Source: Trematomus loennbergii (Eukaryota > Chordata > Actinopteri > Perciformes > Nototheniidae). From it: DNA of 64,000 bases. The translations under genes were made by a program, and so were the position numbers. Below the pieces are notes generated by a model. It saw only the letters and a program-made list of their open reading frames with translations. It was not told where the DNA came from and did no database searches. Positions within the stretch are counted from its first letter, which is position 1. Every line of letters begins with the position of its first letter. This document shows, in pieces, positions 13,601-25,169 of the stretch. The stretch is taken from assembly GCA_012861695.1 (NCBI GenBank), contig JAAOOA010000101.1, forward strand, positions 412,501 to 476,500. Direction: 5' to 3'.

Positions 13601-15352
13601 AAAAGACATGAAAAAGTGGATTTTGCATAATAGGTGACCTTTAAGCAGCATAACATAATTAGCTTGAACCATCAACATGTATGCTCAGGAACGTCCCTAT
13701 AAAGATATTTTGCCGAACACCACGTTACCTCTCTCGATGTCGTCCATGGGAGACGCCGGGGAGGTCTTCTCTTTGGGAGGAGAACTCTTGGAGCTGGTGG
13801 AGGTTTTGTTGCTGCTGCTGCCGCTGCTGCTGCTGCTCTTCGGCTGCTCCTTCAGGCGACTGGTCTGCTGCTCCATGCGAGCTTGGATCTTACTGCTGCC
13901 CTCAGCCCTGGGAATGCACCAGATACATACACAGTAAGCAAAGGCATGTACAATGTTTGCTGAAAATCTGGTACAATAAAATGTGAACCCAAAACTCCGT
14001 CAGTAAGATAAGACTAGAAAAACGTGAAGGTTTTGAACATTGAAAAACCAGAAATACCTTTAAAATTATTCTTTGACAAAAATATGACAGCAAAATAGCA
14101 TTATTTGGGATCTATTGCTCTGTTTTGGTATACTTGATAATATGCTTTAAAAATAACATTTTCACCTAATTTAATCTGTAAATTAGCTTTATTTTTTAGA
14201 TGTAGATGTAAACATGTATGAAGACACTTGTGTTCAAATAACAGATGGTCAAATGTCTCAAAAAGTAGAACAGTAATAACATAAATTGCATGTCATTTTT
14301 TAACCCACCTGGTCTTCTTCACAGCTATATTGCTGTTGAGTTTCTCCAGTCTGTACTCTCCTGTGTCATGGTTCACAATGAGGATGCATTCTTTCATATA
14401 CGGCCTCTTGGACCCCTTGAAGACCGTCACTGGAGCACTTGATCCCTAAAAAATGTAAATAACACAGGAAGGATTGTAACCGTTAACGAAGTGATAAGTC
14501 AGAGTCCCAGAGAGTTTCCCTTAGAGGGTTTTGACCAGACAACCAAAATATGTTATTACTAGATTTTCTAAATATCATACAATTGTTGATAATGTGTTAA
14601 TGGAAGCTAAGGCACTAAACACAAAGAGGACTTCATAATGCTCATCAATTACTGACCTCTAAATTGGGTAAAGTAATAGTGACTTGCTCTCCTTTGCCCA
14701 CTTCAAGCTCTCCTTCACATGATGTATCAATGGAGGCTGGCTTGAAGTCATCTGTAAAAGAACAGAAAGTATTTGCACAATTTATACATAATTAGTGTGG
14801 TTATATTAACAACAGTTGCAAAAATACAAACAAAACAACAGCAACTCTGTGCTGCAGTTGTGTACCGTCACCACCAGATGGCGGTAGTGTACAGATTGAC
14901 GCAATGCTAACATTAGCTTACATTTTGACAGCTGGAGCATCAACGGCTTCTAATAGTTACGTTAACAAACGTATTAAGACGACAAAGAAGACACATAACT
15001 TTCAACTTACTGAAACGGGAAGGCGGATTCAACAAAGACACAAGGCTATTAAAATCTGTCTAAATGTCAAACAGCTGCCTTCGTATTTTAAAGCAACAAA
15101 GCTAACTAGCATGCTACTGTTAGCTATGTATCTTATAGACACAAAGCTAGCTAGCATGCCACTGTTAGCTATGTATTGTATAGCTACGAAGCTAACTAGC
15201 ATGCTACTGTTAGCTACTGTAAAAAGACTAGATTCAAAATCCCACTTACATCGCACCGTATGGTAGCCACTTTTAGGGTGTTTCTCAAACGTCTCTCCTA
15301 ATTTCAAGACGTGTTCTTGATTGTCAAAGTTGGAGTATGTTGTCCCATTCAT
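10672..15352 (-). CDS. eaf2: ELL-associated factor 2 (complete, 6 exons, 290 aa)
   Basis: Exons at 15352-15250, 14751-14657, 14445-14309, 13907-13729, 12782-12468 and 10715-10672 join in frame with GT/AG sites to 290 codons plus TGA. Seen: [13 protein letters not shown] in exon 1, [11 protein letters not shown] across the exon 1/2 junction, [12 protein letters not shown] in exon 2, [30 protein letters not shown] and VKKTR in exon 3, [13 protein letters not shown] across exons 4 and 5, a Ser/Asp-rich stretch at about residues 183-211, and the conserved end DLQLSESGS. Known: EAF proteins bind ELL through the N-terminal domain and stimulate RNA polymerase II elongation; the Ser/Asp-rich region is a transactivation segment. 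KECILI, the SPASP-DDIEREL run and the MDQLSS motif favour EAF2 over EAF1. Odd feature: eight Met-Pro-Ser repeats at about residues 228-251. The start is the first Met before the conserved block. Confidence 0.95.
11052..11068. repeat. poly-C tract
   Basis: Run of about 17 C in EAF2 intron 5, just left of the TTAA-flanked element. Its exact length is likely unreliable in any assembly. Confidence 0.85.
11090..12195. mobile_element. TTAA-flanked non-autonomous DNA transposon in EAF2 intron 5
   Basis: Flanked by TTAA at 11086-11089 and 12196-12199. The left end AGTGCACCTCATGCT and the right end GCATTTTGCATGATAGGTCC are imperfect inverted repeats. The inside has TCAGATATATACA and CCTGTTTCAAAAGTGCTGAT, which also occur in the element at 12879-13640, so the two are one family. 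TTAA targets are the mark of piggyBac-like (or Kolobok-like) elements. No transposase is encoded. A second element is nested at 11479-11864. Confidence 0.7.
11479..11864. mobile_element. 386-bp MITE nested in the TTAA element
   Basis: Inverted ends GGGTGTTTCTCAATCGCGAG and its complement at 11845-11864 are near perfect over about 20 bases. ATG at 11476-11478 and 11865-11867 is a plausible 3-bp target duplication. No coding capacity; the open frames across it are incidental. The 3-bp duplication would fit a PIF/Harbinger-type element, but that is inference. Confidence 0.75.
12538..12621 (-). repeat. 9-bp coding minisatellite in EAF2 exon 5
   Basis: Tandem 9-bp units (plus strand GGCATACTG / GGCATGCTG) encode eight Met-Pro-Ser repeats followed by Met-Pro-Ile. 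They lie between the acidic serine-rich region and the C-terminal motif of EAF2. Third-position differences (CATAC versus CATGC) are shared between non-adjacent units, as expected from unit duplication. Confidence 0.9.
12879..13640. mobile_element. TTAA-flanked non-autonomous DNA transposon in EAF2 intron 4
   Basis: TTAA at 12875-12878 and 13641-13644. Left AGGTCCTCTATTATACTG and right GCATAATAGGTGACC are inverted-repeat-like. Shares GTCTCAGATATATACA and CCTGTTTCAAAAGTGCTGAT with the intron 5 element. A second MITE is nested at about 13104-13437, and a G-run of about 16 lies near 13473. Confidence 0.7.
13104..13437. mobile_element. MITE with GCCGCGTTCAC ends nested in TTAA element
   Basis: Left end AGCCGCGTTCACACCAAGTA and right end TCCGGTGAACGCGGCT are inverted repeats. 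Internal GATCGCGTTCACACCGGAAT and CTTCTTCTGCTTTGGGTTTA recur in the element at 52455-53133, showing they are one family. No protein is encoded. Confidence 0.65.
15097..15222. repeat. 45-bp tandem repeat in EAF2 intron 1
   Basis: Three units with GCTAACTAGC or GCTAGCTAGC beginning at 15101, 15146 and 15191, each followed by ATGCYACTGTTAGCTA. The period is 45 bases. It lies about 30 bases from the EAF2 exon 1 donor. Confidence 0.85.
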
Positions 15353-15432
15353 TCTGATAGTTTCATGAGCCGAAACTTTCTGCTATCCTTTTTTTATCCG
15401 ATAACCATGTACGGCAGAGCCTTGAACACCTC

Positions 15433-15504
15433 ATTGGTACCGTTAGGTCCCTCCTACTCTTCGTTATGATTGGTCAAGTGGAGCGTTCCCCTTTGTTTGA
15501 TTGG
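15433..15504 (-). promoter_or_regulatory. EAF2 proximal promoter with three CCAAT boxes
   Basis: CCAAT pentamers on the minus strand lie at 15437-15433, 15473-15469 and 15504-15500, some 81-152 bases upstream of the EAF2 start codon. No TATA box is evident, which fits a broadly expressed elongation factor. Assignment rests only on position and motif. Confidence 0.5.
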
Positions 15505-15509
15505 TTGGA

Positions 15510-17030
15510 CGTCTGTCAATCAAGATTTGATGATGATGGAGCAGCTGTAATGCAAATGTTATGGGTTTCTATTCCCACAACCCATTTAAAAAGAAATTGA
15601 CATAATTTAACACATTAATCTCAATACTTTTTACATGTTAAAATATATTGTATTTATTTTTATTTTACTATTATCTATTTGATGAATGTCAGTATGCATT
15701 AGGATTCTGGAACTCACATGATTATTAACAATCAATCAAATAATATTGGATTATACGGGATATTTGTAAAAAAATTGGACTTTTTTAGACATTTTTGGGA
15801 ATATTTAATACACAAATATTCAATTTACTAAGATTTATGTTTTTGTAAATGTTCAAAATATTCAACTTATAAAACCAGAAATACCTTTAAAATGATATTC
15901 TTTCAGAAAGAAAGGACGGAAAAATTGCATTATTTGGATCTATTGCTCTGTTTGAGACATGATATTTGATATATGCTGTTTTGTACTATAGACTTTATAA
16001 AAAAGTGTGTTTTTCTTCTGACATTTTTTTATTTTTACGCGCATATATTTTTCTTTGGCATTATATATTTTCTTAGTCTTTCAGTGCTTGTGTTTATTTT
16101 AATGTTCAACCTATATTATTACTCACTTTTTTTATTTTCATTTTGTACAGCACTTGGACACAATTTTAAGATGAAAGACAATTACCACCGTCTATAAATA
16201 TAATTTCCAACCCTAGATTGCATATTAACAAATAAAGATAGCTCAAAATGAGAATCAGTATCCATAGTAAATATAAGAATCTCGACCCACAGATCCTAAC
16301 ACTGACCAAGTACCTTTTACACTAAATGAGCATCACTGGGCTGAGCTGCTAACCTAATTACTGAATGATCCAGACTGGCTGAACCGCTGAAGGTCTGGCA
16401 GTGAGAGACTGATGAACTGCAGCAGAAACACTTACTGACTGACTTCAGCTCCACAAGCTGCAGGGTCTCTGAGTGAAAATAATCTGTTTCCTTTCTTTAA
16501 ACTGTTAATGATTCCTAAGCCTTAAATTCCTGCCCTCTCTGCACTTTACTGAGGCCATATGCTCTGCTGCCTTCAAGGATCAACATCTAAAACAAGGGGA
16601 ATGTGGAGATTACACGGGCGTATTATCACCAGTTTGTCACTCTGTGGTCTTCCTGTCCACGTAAACAACATGTTATGAGAGGGTGAGTAGTAAGGTATTG
16701 GAAGAAGATTGGTTTCGGAGACACTAGGGATAATCTAAAATAGAAATAGGCAACAGAGTGGTAATACATAGCTCAAAGTGAAGTTCACAATTAGCCCACT
16801 CTTTCACCTTTGACCCATGACCTACAGTCAGTCTAGGGTAAGTTTCTTCCACTGCAAAAAAAGTAGACTATAGCACATAGAAATTGGTCTCAAAGGGGTC
16901 ATAAAGTAAAGTGTATAATACACTGAATAGATTTAAAACAATGCATAATATATGTTAATTATTATATAGTGTTTCCTTTGTTGGGGGGTTATGGAGGGCC
17001 ACATGAAAAAAAAACATAATAATAATAATA
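15510..17030. other. AT-rich intergenic sequence, no gene seen
   Basis: No conserved exon, RNA gene or clear mobile element recognised. Several T-rich runs (16010-16140). The open frame near 15973 is low-complexity Phe/Leu and is not credible as a gene. Confidence 0.5.
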
Positions 17031-17032
17031 AT

Positions 17033-17236
17033 GGGCTCAGTGGGATTGTGCGCTGAATTTAGTGCGCTGAACTTTGAATCAGGGGATAGCAAGTTCGAGT
17101 CCCACTGCAGTCAGCATGTCGTTGTGTCCCTGAGACACTTCACCCCAAATTGCTCCTGCAGGGATTGTCCACAGTACTGAATGTATGTAAGTCACTTTGG
17201 ATAAAAGCGTCTAACAAGTGACATGTAATGTAATAA
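17033..17236 (+). mobile_element. tRNA-derived SINE
   Basis: Head GGGCTCAGTGGGATTGTGCG, B-box-like AAGTTCGAGTCCCACTGC, body GTCGTTGTGTCCCTGAG, and a tail containing TAAGTCACTTTGGATAAAAG and ACATGTAATGTAAT. The TTTGGATAAAAGCGTCT block is typical of teleost V-SINE-like elements. Same family as 4857-5050. Confidence 0.75.
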
Positions 17237-17739
17237 TACAAATAATAATAAAATAGGATTATTGTATTTCAGGCAATACAAATAAATAAAACAAAAATAA
17301 CAAAGTATTCATTTATTTCAGGCAAAATAAAATAATAAATAATTCGTTTTCTCATGTTTTGTGTGATTATAATCCTATTTTTTTATTTATTCTAGTGCTG
17401 TGTAGACGGAGCTGGATGACAACAAGAGGAGTCCTGTTTCTCTGTATCTCTTGTGAACAGAAAGCAGCAGGGGTCTGTTTCCATGGACGAGGCAAACAGT
17501 GGCTGTCCTCCTCCAGAGCTATCGGTTACTGCGGTGGTTGCCCTTGGACTGCAGGAGGTGGTTTTCTGTTTCGAGCAACTATCCATTATTATCAACAACA
17601 CTGAGGGGGGAGCCACAATACAGAGTTCCCAGGTTGTAAGATAGTAGCAGCGGTGAAAGAGAGATCCTCCTGTGTGTCCGCCTCTTTCTGTTTCTGCAAC
17701 AGTGGAAGTCTCAGAAGTAAAAGTCCTGCACTTACTTAA

Positions 17740-18533
17740 CCCTTAGATGCATAAGTGAGTCTTTTTTGACCCGGTGAGGTGGTTTTCTTGAAGTATCTTT
17801 GAAATTACATTTGACATCATTTCATATTCCAGCTATTCCTCAAAGAACATGTTTTGGATATCATGCCATTCAAATTTTACATTTACATTTTAAGAAATTG
17901 TAGTTTTTGTATTTCTACCCCAAGCTTCCATAAGTGGGTCAAAAATGACCCGCATGCATTTCCTATGGGATCCTATGGGAACCTTTGATTCTTATCACCT
18001 GTTGCTGTCAGGAATACATTCACTGTAGACCACACAGACCACATCACAAGTGACATCTCTCAGGAAGATTATTTTACACAGCAAGATCTGATGCCTGTCA
18101 GTATAATCATAATAATAATACATTATATTGTGTTTCAAGGACTCAAAATCACTTTACAATATAAGGGAAGGTTAGGGTGGGGGGTATAGGACTATCCAAC
18201 TTGATCAACCGGCATATTGATGGGGGTGGGCTACGAGTAGACAAGAGGAGAAGAGATGAGTTTTGAAAAGGGACTGGAATACTGTGAGGGTCTCAGAATA
18301 GCGGAGATCTTTGCATCAATATGTATAAAAAAAATGTCTAAAATTATAAATAGTGAAAAATTAAATATAAAATATTTCTAGTGTGAACCAAAATATAATA
18401 CTAAATATTATACAAGTGATTTTTCTTAACCAAAATGACAAAAATGGCATAAAAACACATATTATTCTAATACGGGCCCTTTTAGACAACTTATGGAAGA
18501 GTGTATAGGTCCAGTCACTCGTGCATCTAAGGG
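17740..18533. mobile_element. TTAA-flanked element with ACCCTTAGATGCA ends
   Basis: TTAA at 17736-17739 and 18534-18537. The left end CCCTTAGATGCATAAGTGAG and right end CACTCGTGCATCTAAGGG are inverted repeats. Contains GGGTCAAAAATGACCCG, a small palindrome at about 17937. Another interspersed repeat (about 18108-18295, beginning at an ATAATAATA run) appears to sit inside. No transposase is encoded. Confidence 0.7.
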
Positions 18534-18599
18534 TTAAGAGTCCCTATTCTGCTTTTTATGGGGTTTCCCTTTCCTGTAGCGTGTTATAGGTTTCTGTGC

Positions 18600-19107
18600 A
18601 TGTAAAGGGTCTGCAAAGGCTAAAATCCCAAAGTTACCTCCAGAGTTTTCTCTCCGAAGCTGCTTTTAGTTTTTTAGCTCCCCACAAATGGAACAAAACT
18701 TCCAGAAAACCTGAGGTCTTATGAGGAGTTCTTTTAAGTCGCGGCTAAAAACACTACTTTTCTCAGATGCTTACCCAGAAGTCTTTTAACTTATTTTAGC
18801 ACCTACTGTATTTACGATGTTGTTTTTAAACCATTCTGTATCTCTTTTAAGCATGGTTTTTATGAATCTGTTATTCCATTACGTTTATTTATTGTGTTCC
18901 TTTCTGTTGTCTTCTTATTAAGTGTTCATGATGATGTAATGCACTTTGAATTGCCTCTGTGTGCCTTACCCCCCTGCCTGCAACTTAAATTACAAGTTTT
19001 ACCATACAAATATCAGAAAACCCGAAAAAATCTGAAATCCTTTATACATCCCACTGCACGTAAATGTATGCAGATAAAAAAGGCAATTTGCATAGTTAAC
19101 ATATTAC
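18600..19107. other. intergenic sequence without recognisable feature
   Basis: Nothing supported on either strand. The open frame near 18894 has no family signature. Confidence 0.4.
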
Positions 19108-19115
19108 ATTTAGAG

Positions 19116-20051
19116 CACATGTGTCAACTCAAGGCCCGGGGGCCAAATCAGGCCCTTGGTGGATTTAATTTCGGACCCGCAGGATAATTTAAAATTACTA
19201 TTAGATCTGGCCCGCTGGTATATAGCACGCACACCTTCACTCAATCCTGAGGACTTCCTCCGCTCAGAGCCTGAGCCCAAACATTGATGACCTTGCACCT
19301 AAAATGAAATGCCAAGTAGTATCTGGCTTGAACTAGCATCACAGAGCAGCACACTGAGTTTCAATGGATGTTTCCTTCTGCACTTTTTCTCTCACGACAA
19401 CAGGGCATGTTTGGTTTTTTCTTTGAGGGAAATAGTTTTTTTGAAGCTGTTGTTGGCCTGTGGAAAAATGTAATCATAAGAAATGACTCTGGAAAAGCTG
19501 CAGATAGAGCCATAAGAAATGAATGCAACTGATTATTTAATGTTTAATGTTGTTTTTATATAGGCAATCATTTAAAGGTGGGGTAGGTAAGTTTGAGAAA
19601 CCGGCTCGAGATACACTTTTTGTTATATTCCATGGAATGCTCTTAACATCCTGATAGCAATTAATATCTTAAGTGCTTTGACAAAAAATCCATTACAAAA
19701 TGTCATCTGTGGAAGCCGTAGTACTGTAAAAAGCACAACCAATCATCTGAGCGGCCCGGCTAAAATAACTGGATGGCCTACCTGCCTGTCAGCCTTCCAT
19801 CTGTGCACAAACTTATCTCGTGCCCTCATTGGTCATGTGCGCGTTCGTGTGTGTTGGAGGAGGGGCTCTGTAAGGAAGTGGCAGATTTTTTCCGGTTGTG
19901 TATTTTCAAATTCTAGCGCACCCGAGCTGGTTTCCAAAATTACCTACCTCACCTTTAAGCGTTGTTAATTCCAGATTTATTATGTGCAATAAGTCGACTA
20001 GTACCAATTTTTTCATTTTGGCCCACTGTGTATTTGAGTTTGACACCCCTG
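19116..20051. mobile_element. hAT-like non-autonomous element with 8-bp target duplication
   Basis: ATTTAGAG is repeated exactly at 19108-19115 and 20052-20059. The left end includes GTGTCAACTCAAGGCCCGGG and the right end TTTGAGTTTGACACCCCTG, which are inverted relatives. An 8-bp duplication is the hAT signature. The element is interrupted by another transposon at 19576-19954. No transposase remains. Confidence 0.8.
19576..19954. mobile_element. TTAA MITE nested in the hAT-like element
   Basis: TTAA at 19572-19575 and 19955-19958. Left AGGTGGGGTAGGTAAGTTTG and right AAAATTACCTACCTCACCT are inverted repeats. The copy at 58925-59304 is closely similar along its length. It encodes nothing convincing. 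Confidence 0.8.
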
Positions 20052-20059
20052 ATTTAGAG

Positions 20060-23000
20060 GTAAGCATACATTATTAAAATCAAATAAATCACATAAGATT
20101 ACAGTTGCAGCATTATGAAGTATATGCATGTGTATTGTGTTAATATATACTTAAATACCAAAATTAAGAGTACTTGTAAAAGTAAACTCAAAAATGTAAT
20201 CTCAATTGTAAATAATGGATTCTCGACCCGCCTGTCTTACGTTGACACACTTATTTCAGAACCATATCAAATCTTGGATTATCATTAATGATGCTTTAGT
20301 GCGTTTCACAATAACGACACTGATTAAAGAACTGGTATATATGTTAATACTGGTTTGATCTTCCTGTATAATTGCAAGTTAGATAGAATCTGTAATGGTG
20401 TTGTCATGTGTTTACATGCCCAGGGACTGCAGATGGAAATGAGCTAATAGTGAAATCTGGCATAAATCATCTCTGCATCTCTCTTTGTGAGATGAATGTG
20501 TTATGCATGGTGTTGTTTAATAAAGACTAATAATTAATGTATGCTGACTTCTTCACCAGATCCCTCTTGGTAATTAGACTGTTAACTGTTAAATAAGAGA
20601 AGGAGAAAGAAAGATATTCTGCTCTTTCAACACATATAAAATATATAAGTGGAGTAGTTTTTGTGCAAATGTTGTAAAAGCAAAATAGAATTGGGTGGCA
20701 CGTCTAAGTCAAATCTCAAGTCTTTGACAACTTAACTTAAACAAAGTCTTAAAGTCTGAAGTAAAAGACCAATTGCAAGGTCTCTGACAGCCGTACAATG
20801 ACATAGCCTTCTTTATTATTATTTACCAGATACAAACTTCAACCACAATGTTTTTAATCTAAAGTCTCAAGAAGGTGAAGTCATAATTTTTTATGACTCA
20901 AATCTGAGTTCTGTTTGAGTTTCGAGTTCATGACTTTGCCTGCAGTACTGAAATGTAAACATGTGTGGGTTTATTAAACAGCAATGGTACTAGTGACGTT
21001 GTTGTTTTTATTGTGACGATTTCAAACAGATATGTACAGTATTAATCCATTTATATAGTGACTATATTACAGTAAAACATGGTGGTTCTACTGACCAATT
21101 ATGGCTTTTTGTTGTATTTTATTCCCTAATCACTCAGTACCCAATATCAATGCATTTTCCCATCAGTTTCAGTACTCAATTCACTGATGTTTTTATATGT
21201 TTTGTTGAAAAGAAGAGGATCAAGTAGACACTCCTAAATGGACTCTGAATGCTGAATGATGGAGAGAAAACACACCACCCTGATCTGAGGCTGTCCACCA
21301 TGAGAGGCTCGTGGGGGGTGAGGAGGGCCATATGGGCTGAGGGAGACCACAGCCAGCCTTTTACCTCTGAGCCAATCAGGAGCCGAGTGAGAGCGTTTGT
21401 CCTATGGTAAGTGCTGCCTTCACTGGCTGTCGGAATAGAAAATGCACGCATGTATACAGTATATGTATATTTTAGTATTCTAAAAATACAATTCAATTTT
21501 GATTTATAACTTCACTTAGGGAGAGTCAGTCAAAAGTGTCTCTGAGCTTTTTTGATAAAACAAAAAACATCCTCTTAAGCACAAGTCAGGGCTAATTACT
21601 ATTACTAAGCTTTGTCAAAGGACCTATTAGAAAATCTTGTTTTCTTGGCAATGTGCATTTGTTGTTTGGATGATACACTGCATTGCCATACAAAAAGTAG
21701 CCAAATAAATATTGAAAAACAAACAATAAAACATTACACACAACACATCACCTTTGAACCAATATTCCACGTGTGAAACTGGGAGTGTGAATTTTACGAG
21801 CCCCACCTGAACGCAGCACTGTTCCCAAGGAGAACCCCGCAAAGCAGAGAGGTCGTGAATCCGGGATCCTCCGGTAAAACCCTTCAAACCTGCACCGGGG
21901 AAGGACAGAAATACATAAATGAACCAGCAGCCTGGGAGTGATTTACTCGGTGCCGGTTACCGGAGCCCGCTGTGGAGCCTCTTCAGATCCGGTTCTGTGA
22001 GGAGGAGCGAGCCTCCAACCTGCTCCTGATCTGGATCTGATCCATCTGAGGGGAGGCAGGTGAAAGCGTCCGGGAAGTAACTCTGAGTAAGTATAGCAAT
22101 GATTATAGTTTACATTTAAATCAAAAGACAAATGCCTGGTTGAAGGAGGCAGTTTTACCATCAGCCTCTCCTCAGGTGTTCATGGTGTGTTTGCGGTCCT
22201 CAGCTGTGATTGTAAACAGTCTTTATACACAGGCTGCATGTCTAGGAGCCCAGTTTTCTGTATCTCTGAAACCTGTCATGGCTTTTTCTTCTGCAAATAT
22301 CATTGTTTTGCATCTTAGCGATGGTTTCTGTAATGGTGTATTTGTACTTCTGTTATTTGATATCAAATACTTTCAGTTTTTTTTCAAGGGTTTAAGTATG
22401 ATAGTGTACAGCAATTGAACACAATGTGGCATAGTAGTTAGAGAAATGTATAACATACAACCCTCTAGCAGTGTCCCCTCAAATCTGGAAGAAAACAATA
22501 CATGAATACACAAATAAAACAATACAAAAAGAATCATATTAATAATGTTAAATACAAAATAAATAGTACTTATCTTAATCATTTGCATAATATGATGAAA
22601 TTATTATAAAATATATAATAAATATATAAATCAATCTAAATATATGGATATAATTACCTACCCCTGGAACCATACTGTAGAGTTGTTCATGTATAAGACA
22701 GTAAAAGTTAATTTAATCTAAAGAGAAAAATCATTGTTGCAATTGAAGGGAACCTTAAGTGATCCCAATAACCTCTAACATATTTAGATGAATTGCTTAA
22801 AGAAGATTATATATTTATATGCTTTTAGCCAATTTCTTGGACTTTGCTGTGAGACACTGTTGAGAAGTGAACCTTTTAATCTCAACTTTTATTGGGCAAG
22901 AAGTCCTTAACGGGCTTAACCAATGCATATTTGAACATTTACAGTGCTGAGAGAATCATGTTGTATGATTGAAAACTCCCCGACAGCTACTAATAAAAGT

Positions 23001-24130
23001 CAGACTAACAAATATTTCTATATTAGTCTTTATAAATGAGGATTGAATGATTATTTGATTATCTAAATCTCTTGATTAAATCTCTTTGGATCGACTAATC
23101 TAATACTTGACTAAAACTAATCTAATCTTCATTGTGTTGTTTCTGTTGTTCAACGCTCAGGCTGCACCACAAATGACGCCCACGCTTAATAACTTAACTT
23201 CATTACCTGAACAGGAGAAGGAAACGCTGCTGATTGAACTCTCCTTAACTCAGGGATTTGTTTCAGTCTCAAACAATCCTTAATAGTGTAGGTTTTAATT
23301 TATTTAAAAACAAGCCCAGCTGAAGAGATCTCTGTCAGTCGATATGATTTATACTTGAGGGTAAAACCATAAAGCAATAGAACTAAGACAGTATTTGACT
23401 TATTTTCTATGTGATGCCATTTAGTAAGTGCAGCTTCAAAGCACTGTAGTTATTCCCTTAAGGGAGTCCCGTCTCTCGAGTCCTTTAGTGCAACATTTCT
23501 GGGGATGACTGGCTGCAGCAGGCAGGTGCATCCAAGCCATGATGGGAAATGCCTCTGGGGCTGATGGGAGTGCTGGCTGACGTCCAGGCAGCAATCAGAT
23601 AATGTTAATGAATACGGTAAAATTGTGTTATTTGCAGTAGCAGCGGTCTCTCCGTTTTCCAGGAATGGAAAATACTGTATAATGAACCTCGGGCTCGCTA
23701 CACATGAATACTTGATGAAAACTGACTTAGTTGGAGTTTTTTTCCCCCCAGAGATGAGGGTCACATGACTGGAAAACCACTTGAATTTGTCATGGGTGCT
23801 TTCATAAAGGACTTGTATGAGTGCACTTTTGACACATGTTGGTGCTTTGCTTGCATAATGTTGGGCATGTTTTGTTTTAGCTCATTGAGAATAATTGATT
23901 ATTTTTCGCTTGTAAACACTGTAATTGTAAATGTCTTCTCCATTTTCGTCTTGATCATGTGTGGAAGTATTTAACCAAGGCCTTTTCTATTGTCTCTGTT
24001 ATTTTAAATCAAGATATCAGCTTGTTGGAATTTGATGCATTCATGGACAGAAGATGTCATACTGTTTTCAGGGGTATTGCTGATCGGCCAGCAGCTGCCA
24101 TGGAGGTCATTTAGTGTGTTCTGTTTCTGA
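20060..24130. other. intergenic sequence, no coding gene seen
   Basis: No conserved exons recognised on either strand. A GC-richer patch at 21780-22087 is listed separately. A stretch near 20420-20660 is of balanced composition without repeat signatures and could be a conserved non-coding element, but that cannot be shown from one genome. Confidence 0.4.
21780..22086 (+). other. possible non-coding first exon with splice donor
   Basis: A GC-richer island in AT-rich surroundings ends GGAAGTAACTCTGA followed at 22087 by a strong donor GTAAGTATAG. It has no good open frame in the plus direction, so it would be a 5' UTR or lncRNA exon. No partner exon was identified. Confidence 0.2.
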
Positions 24131-24155
24131 ACAAAAATGTATTTTAACAACCTTC

Positions 24156-24431
24156 ATGGGGCCATATTGTGCTCATTTACAGGGTTCACATTTGTATGTT
24201 GTGCCTCTACTGTGACATGTTTCCATGCTTTAATGTTCAGAAAGGTCTTTATCGTTCTCATACTTGGTAAAAGACATATTGCAGAAATGAATCCACACTC
24301 AGGGCATTTTTCATTTCATTTCTTACTGCACGTGACAGACAGACTAATCTTCATCTCGTATGATCTCATACATGTAGATTTTCCTGCACTGTGTTGCTCT
24401 GTTGCTCCCTATCTGAAATTAACATGGAATT

Positions 24432-24468
<37 letters not shown>

Positions 24469-25160
24469 AATAATTAGGCTCATTGAGACGGGTCGATCAG
24501 TCAGTCTAATCCCACAGATCTGTGTGTCAGGGGCCCCGGGGGCCTCTGATGCTAATGTATTCACAGGCATTGTAAAGTACTGTTTTTGTTTTGGAGCAAG
24601 ATCAGCATGGCTGGACAGAGAATAATTACCTTCCATTAACTTATTGGCTGAGCTCAGGCGTTTTATTGGTCTATCGAATTCAATTTACTTTACTCTTAAG
24701 TAATAGTCATTACTGCGGCCATTAGGATTAAAGTTATATTTATGTCATGAGCTGTTTTTTATTTTTTACAAAGAATACAAATAAGGGCTGTGTGATAAAG
24801 CACTCTGGAAAAATAATCAGTTTGCCTTTATCTATAACAACACTAGACGAACACCTCATACGTCATAGCTGTCAACTCTTTTGTGATTGGTCAACCGCTT
24901 AGAGATGTCCCGCCCCTTAGCCTATCACGTACAATGTGTTGGAGCGCCAACCAATTGGGGTCAGAACTTAATATTGCAAGTGTAACATAGTGATGTCGCG
25001 AAAGTAAACAAAGGAGTCCAATGGAGGTATTTCAGCTTCAGAGTGTGTGGGAGAGAGACTCCCTCTAAAGGGAACACAGGGATTTTAGTCTTTTCAGACC
25101 ATTTACATGCACAAAAACCTATAGAACACACTCTGAAGCATAATAGGGCCTATTGTGTAT
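24156..25160. mobile_element. possible inverted-repeat element (GGGCCATATTGTG ends)
   Basis: Left GGGGCCATATTGTGCTCAT and right CATAATAGGGCCTATTGTGT are loosely inverted. Internal TGCCTCTACTGTGACATGTT near 24200 is the inverse of a motif at about 26910. A CA microsatellite and apparently non-repetitive sequence lie between, so this may be two fragments rather than one element. Confidence 0.3.
24434..24466. repeat. CA microsatellite
   Basis: Uninterrupted CA dinucleotide run of about 16 units. Confidence 0.95.
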
Positions 25161-25169
25161 ATATATAAA

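Noticed and set aside
17033..17110. Possible functional tRNA gene
   Set aside because: A-box and B-box are present but no cloverleaf can be closed and the body and tail are those of a SINE.
17447..17641. 63-codon plus-strand frame rich in hydrophobic residues
   Set aside because: No recognisable family, no splice partners and overlapping frames on both strands; probably chance.
23172..23283. Short frame beginning ATGACGCCCACG after a CAG acceptor-like site
   Set aside because: Only 36 codons, no family match and no donor; not supportable as an exon.
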